DNA of 64,000 nucleotides, taken from the NCBI GenBank assembly GCA_008711295.1, contig VUYV01000062.1, positions 3,039,927 to 3,103,926 on the forward strand, written 5' to 3'. Each line of letters begins with the position of its first letter. The first letter of the stretch is position 1. The translations under genes and the position numbers were made by a program. The stretch is from Anarhynchus alexandrinus. Taxonomy: Eukaryota; Chordata; Aves; Charadriiformes; Charadriidae. Below, piece after piece: positions 61,261 to 64,000 of this stretch. The notes beneath the pieces are model-generated. The model made no database searches. It had not been told where the DNA came from and saw nothing but the letters and a program-made list of their open reading frames with translations.

Positions 61261-62350
61261 TCTTCATGCTTGACATAATTCTACATGTTTTTACTGTGTA
61301 CTAGACCACAGTTTTGATTCCTATTATTTCCACAGACACGTCATCTTTCTAATTATCACAGACTAATGAGAGAAGTCTCTCATTAATAAAATACTTTTAA
61401 TGCTTCATACTCTCATTATTTCCTATGCACGGTGCATCGCGCTTCCTAGAAAGGCAGAAGCCTCACATCACCCCTAAAGACACGTCCTTTTCAATCTGAC
61501 CCTTTTTTCACTTCCTCATGCAGATTTAAGTCCCTGCTTTTGCAGCATGCTTCATATTGACAAAGCCTATTACCATGATATACTATACCGGAGTTCATTT
61601 CAACTAATATCCACCGCTACATCTGTTACTGTCAGTACCCAATCTAGGTTCCTGTGTCACTGAAGATGAAGACAACCATTATATTTACTTATTGTCACGC
61701 CGTGTTATGCCAGTATCAGAAACTGCTTCACATACACACTGTGTGTGACTTGCATCAAATATATATATTTTTAAATGGGGGGCTTTGTGCAATTTGTAAA
61801 TATCCTGTGAACTTCATTCATATTAATGAAGCAGCGTTTGCACTTTACTGGCATTTTTATGCAAATTACAGTAACTCTTTGTGTGCCATGCCTCTATATG
61901 TGACACAGGCCACAGCTTCTAAAGCCAGACTCTTATTTCCTCATATGAGCAGCACAGACTGGGTACAGAGCACGCCTTTTCCGGTCACCTAAAAGAGAGA
62001 GCCTGGGGTTCTAAGGAGGCTAAGCACAGAATATGTCAAATAACTTATCAAATAGCTTAGTTTTGAATCCTGGCATATTCTTAAGGACAAACGCTAACAA
62101 AATATCTTTCATGGTCCGTGCAATTGAGAGCAAAATCTCTCTTCTGAACTTCAACAAGTAATGTTTTACAGTTCTTTTCTTTGCTCCAATAAAAAGCATC
62201 ATGTTTCTCATTGCTTCTAAAACCAGACATAGACTAGTTCCAATAAAATAAACATATTTTTAAATAGCAATATGTGAAGCAGAACAAAAGCAGCTTTTTT
62301 CCATACACATGAATTGTACATCAAAATAAAATTTTAGTTCCCAGTTTAGC
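61261..62350. other. Unique AT-rich DNA, no gene seen
   Basis: A 112-codon plus-strand frame (61654-61992) has no domain or splice support. Confidence 0.5.
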
Positions 62351-62365
62351 ACTGCCCTCTGGTGA
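62351..62365 (-). promoter_or_regulatory. Strong CTCF-like motif
   Basis: The minus strand reads TCACCAGAGGGCAGT, matching the CTCF core CCASYAGRKGGCRSY at 14 of 15 positions with all key GGC contacts intact (only the first base differs). Its orientation (minus) faces the plus-oriented motif at 21278. Confidence 0.45.
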
Positions 62366-63599
62366 TACATATCTTGGATATGTCTGTGACCCATTTCATC
62401 CTAGTGTATCAGGCCCAGATCTGGACAAGAACTAAAATTAAATTTAGGCATTTAAATCTAAGACAGGGATTCTATAAAGCTTTGTTTAACCCCTTTGGCT
62501 GCTAACATCTCAAAGATGCTGTATTTCTGTCCACTAAGTTCCCCAGCCTGAAGCTTGCTTCGTGCACAGGCAGAATTACTGCCATCTCGGTGGCTTTGGA
62601 AGGGTTCTGCTCTCTTGCAGATTCATCCTGTCGTCTCCTTCAGGAGTCTCTAATGCAGAAGTGGGTTCTCAGCATCCTAACATACGTCTGCAGGAGTACT
62701 GACAACCTCAGCCGTGCTTTATCTTGGAAAGACTTGGGTATCTACTATCAAACAAGTCTTTTAAGCCATAAATCTGTCTCTAGGTGATTGTATCTGAGTT
62801 GCAGGGAGTCATCTTAATCCCAGAAGGCTGAAATTTATGAACCCTCCTTTCAGCAGATGGTTTCCTGCAATGTTTACTGGCTGTTTGTGTATCTCATTAG
62901 GAGGCACCAGAATACCACACTATTATTGTACAGACCAGTGTTTCTCAAACTTTTTAAAATCCACTCAGCTCTAAACTTTTTGAAAAAAGAATTCTTGTAC
63001 CACAGTGGCGTTTACTTACAATTGCATGAGACTAGGTTAATTTTCAATATTAATTTGTTACTATTAAAGAATATAACTCTCCAATCCTAACCTAGCACAC
63101 TGAAAAATATTAGTCCATTGTTCCTATCATGAGACTAATGAGCAATGCTCCACTTACAAATGGATATTGTGTGCATCTGGAATGAAAGGTTGCATGGAAA
63201 AAGGTCTGCCACACATTAGTTATCTGTGTTGAAATTCTTTTCAAGGCTCATTTAGGGAAGCTATAGGGTACTGGACTCCTTTGAAAATCTGGCCTTTCTT
63301 ATTGGTGGCTCCTGCTATTGTTGAAGTCGCACCAACAAGAAATGATACAAGCTGGTATTCTGAATGTATTATTTCTGCAAGAACCGACAAATATAAGATT
63401 CTTAATGAGATACCATTTTCAATATAGGAAGATTCAATAATGAATTTTGATTTTTTTTTTTTAATACACCAACCAAAACAATTTGAGCATCCCAAGTCAG
63501 GTCATAGTTGTAGCTAAACGGAGAATGCCACAAATATATGAACCTGATTTGCCTCCTTAAATGATAATCAAAACAAAAAGAATGAACTTTCCCTGCAAG
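62366..63599. other. Unique DNA, possible hAT-like fragment, no gene seen
   Basis: CCAGTGTTTCTCAAACTTTT at 62936-62955 resembles the terminal inverted repeat of hAT (Charlie/MER5-like) elements, which begin CAGTGGTTCTCAA, but I find no convincing opposite end. A T12 run lies at 63451-63462. Open frames near 63241-63611 on minus are unrecognised. Confidence 0.35.
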
Positions 63600-63860
63600 T
63601 TCATTGCGCAATACTTCACATTATTAATCAGAGTTATGTCACAGGATTATTGCTTTGCTTAATAATGTGTTTAATGTAAATTTAATGTAAAAGATCCATG
63701 ATAGAGGCAGTCAAAGCTCTATTAAAATCCTTTTGCAAAGTTCAGCCACTGCTTTAGTAGCTTTAGGCTAATAGCCTAATGTTAATTTGGATTCTAATCT
63801 ATTATTTTGCATGATATTTAATGTGTTTTTGTAATTAGATTTTTTTTTCAGACAAAGCAA
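63600..63860. other. Possible conserved noncoding element
   Basis: Non-repetitive, very AT-rich block with repeated TTAATG and TAAT strings (ATTATTAATCAGAG, TTAATAATGTGTTTAATG, GGCTAATAGCCTAATGTTAA, TTTTGCATGATATTTAATG, TTTGTAATTAGAT). Dense homeodomain and POU-like strings suggest an enhancer. This is inference. Confidence 0.3.
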
Positions 63861-64000
63861 GAAAAAACCCTATGGGTCAGAGTGCATGACTGTCATTAAC
63901 TACAGTGCATTTCTGGGACATGTATAATCATAACACAGCTTCTGCAATGAAATAGTGTAGATTATACTCCAGTCAACAACCTGTGTCTCATTCTGTAAAT
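63861..64000. other. Unique DNA to the window edge
   Basis: Nothing recognised. Confidence 0.5.

Noticed and set aside
1..64000. CRISPR arrays, operons, prophage or other bacterial systems
   Set aside because: No direct-repeat/spacer structure, ribosome-binding sites or dense coding; the repeats and composition are those of a bird genome.

Overview
This is bird nuclear DNA. The clearest marker is a CR1 LINE 3' end (about 838-1398, + strand) with the standard avian 3' tail, together with several much older amniote repeats: diverged CR1 copies, MIR-type SINEs, a 5S-rRNA-headed SINE and palindromic DNA-element remnants. The sequence is AT-rich, full of short A/T homopolymers and stop codons in every frame. 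It contains no operon-like or compact gene structure. One ambiguous base (N, 54708) sits next to a poly-T run, as in draft assembly sequence.

No protein-coding gene can be called with confidence. The longest open frames (up to about 150 codons) look like chance frames, except 956-1360, which is the decayed C-terminal end of the CR1 pol frame. The window is best read as a gene desert or as the inside of a very long intron. Four short segments have paired splice signals and an open frame and are recorded as low-confidence exon candidates: 5375-5469 (-), 26587-26704 (-), 58506-58605 (+) and 58962-59132 (+). I recognise none of their translations.

Layout. 1-1.4 kb: a small CpG-rich patch, then the young CR1. 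1.4-13 kb: mostly unique AT-rich DNA with a MIR remnant (3.83 kb), a two-strand splice-signal patch (5.4 kb) and GC-richer unresolved patches (7.0, 9.2 and 10.8 kb). 13-17 kb: a terminal-inverted-repeat element remnant and a T-rich antisense fossil LINE. 17-26 kb: hairpins, microsatellites, two MIR-type remnants, a palindromic repeat and a CTCF-like motif. 26-37 kb: an exon candidate, a 5S-headed SINE, an antisense fossil CR1, a MIR and two stretches that read like conserved noncoding elements. 37-46 kb: unique DNA, the best-preserved fossil CR1 (43.2-44.2 kb) and another MIR. 46-64 kb: mostly unique AT-rich DNA with hairpins, two exon candidates (58.5-59.1 kb), a strong CTCF-like motif (62.35 kb, - strand, facing the one at 21.28 kb) and AT-rich homeodomain-motif-rich stretches near 61.1 and 63.7 kb.

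All repeat-family assignments come from remembered consensus patterns, not from a database search. Suggestions of conservation are inferences from sequence texture only.
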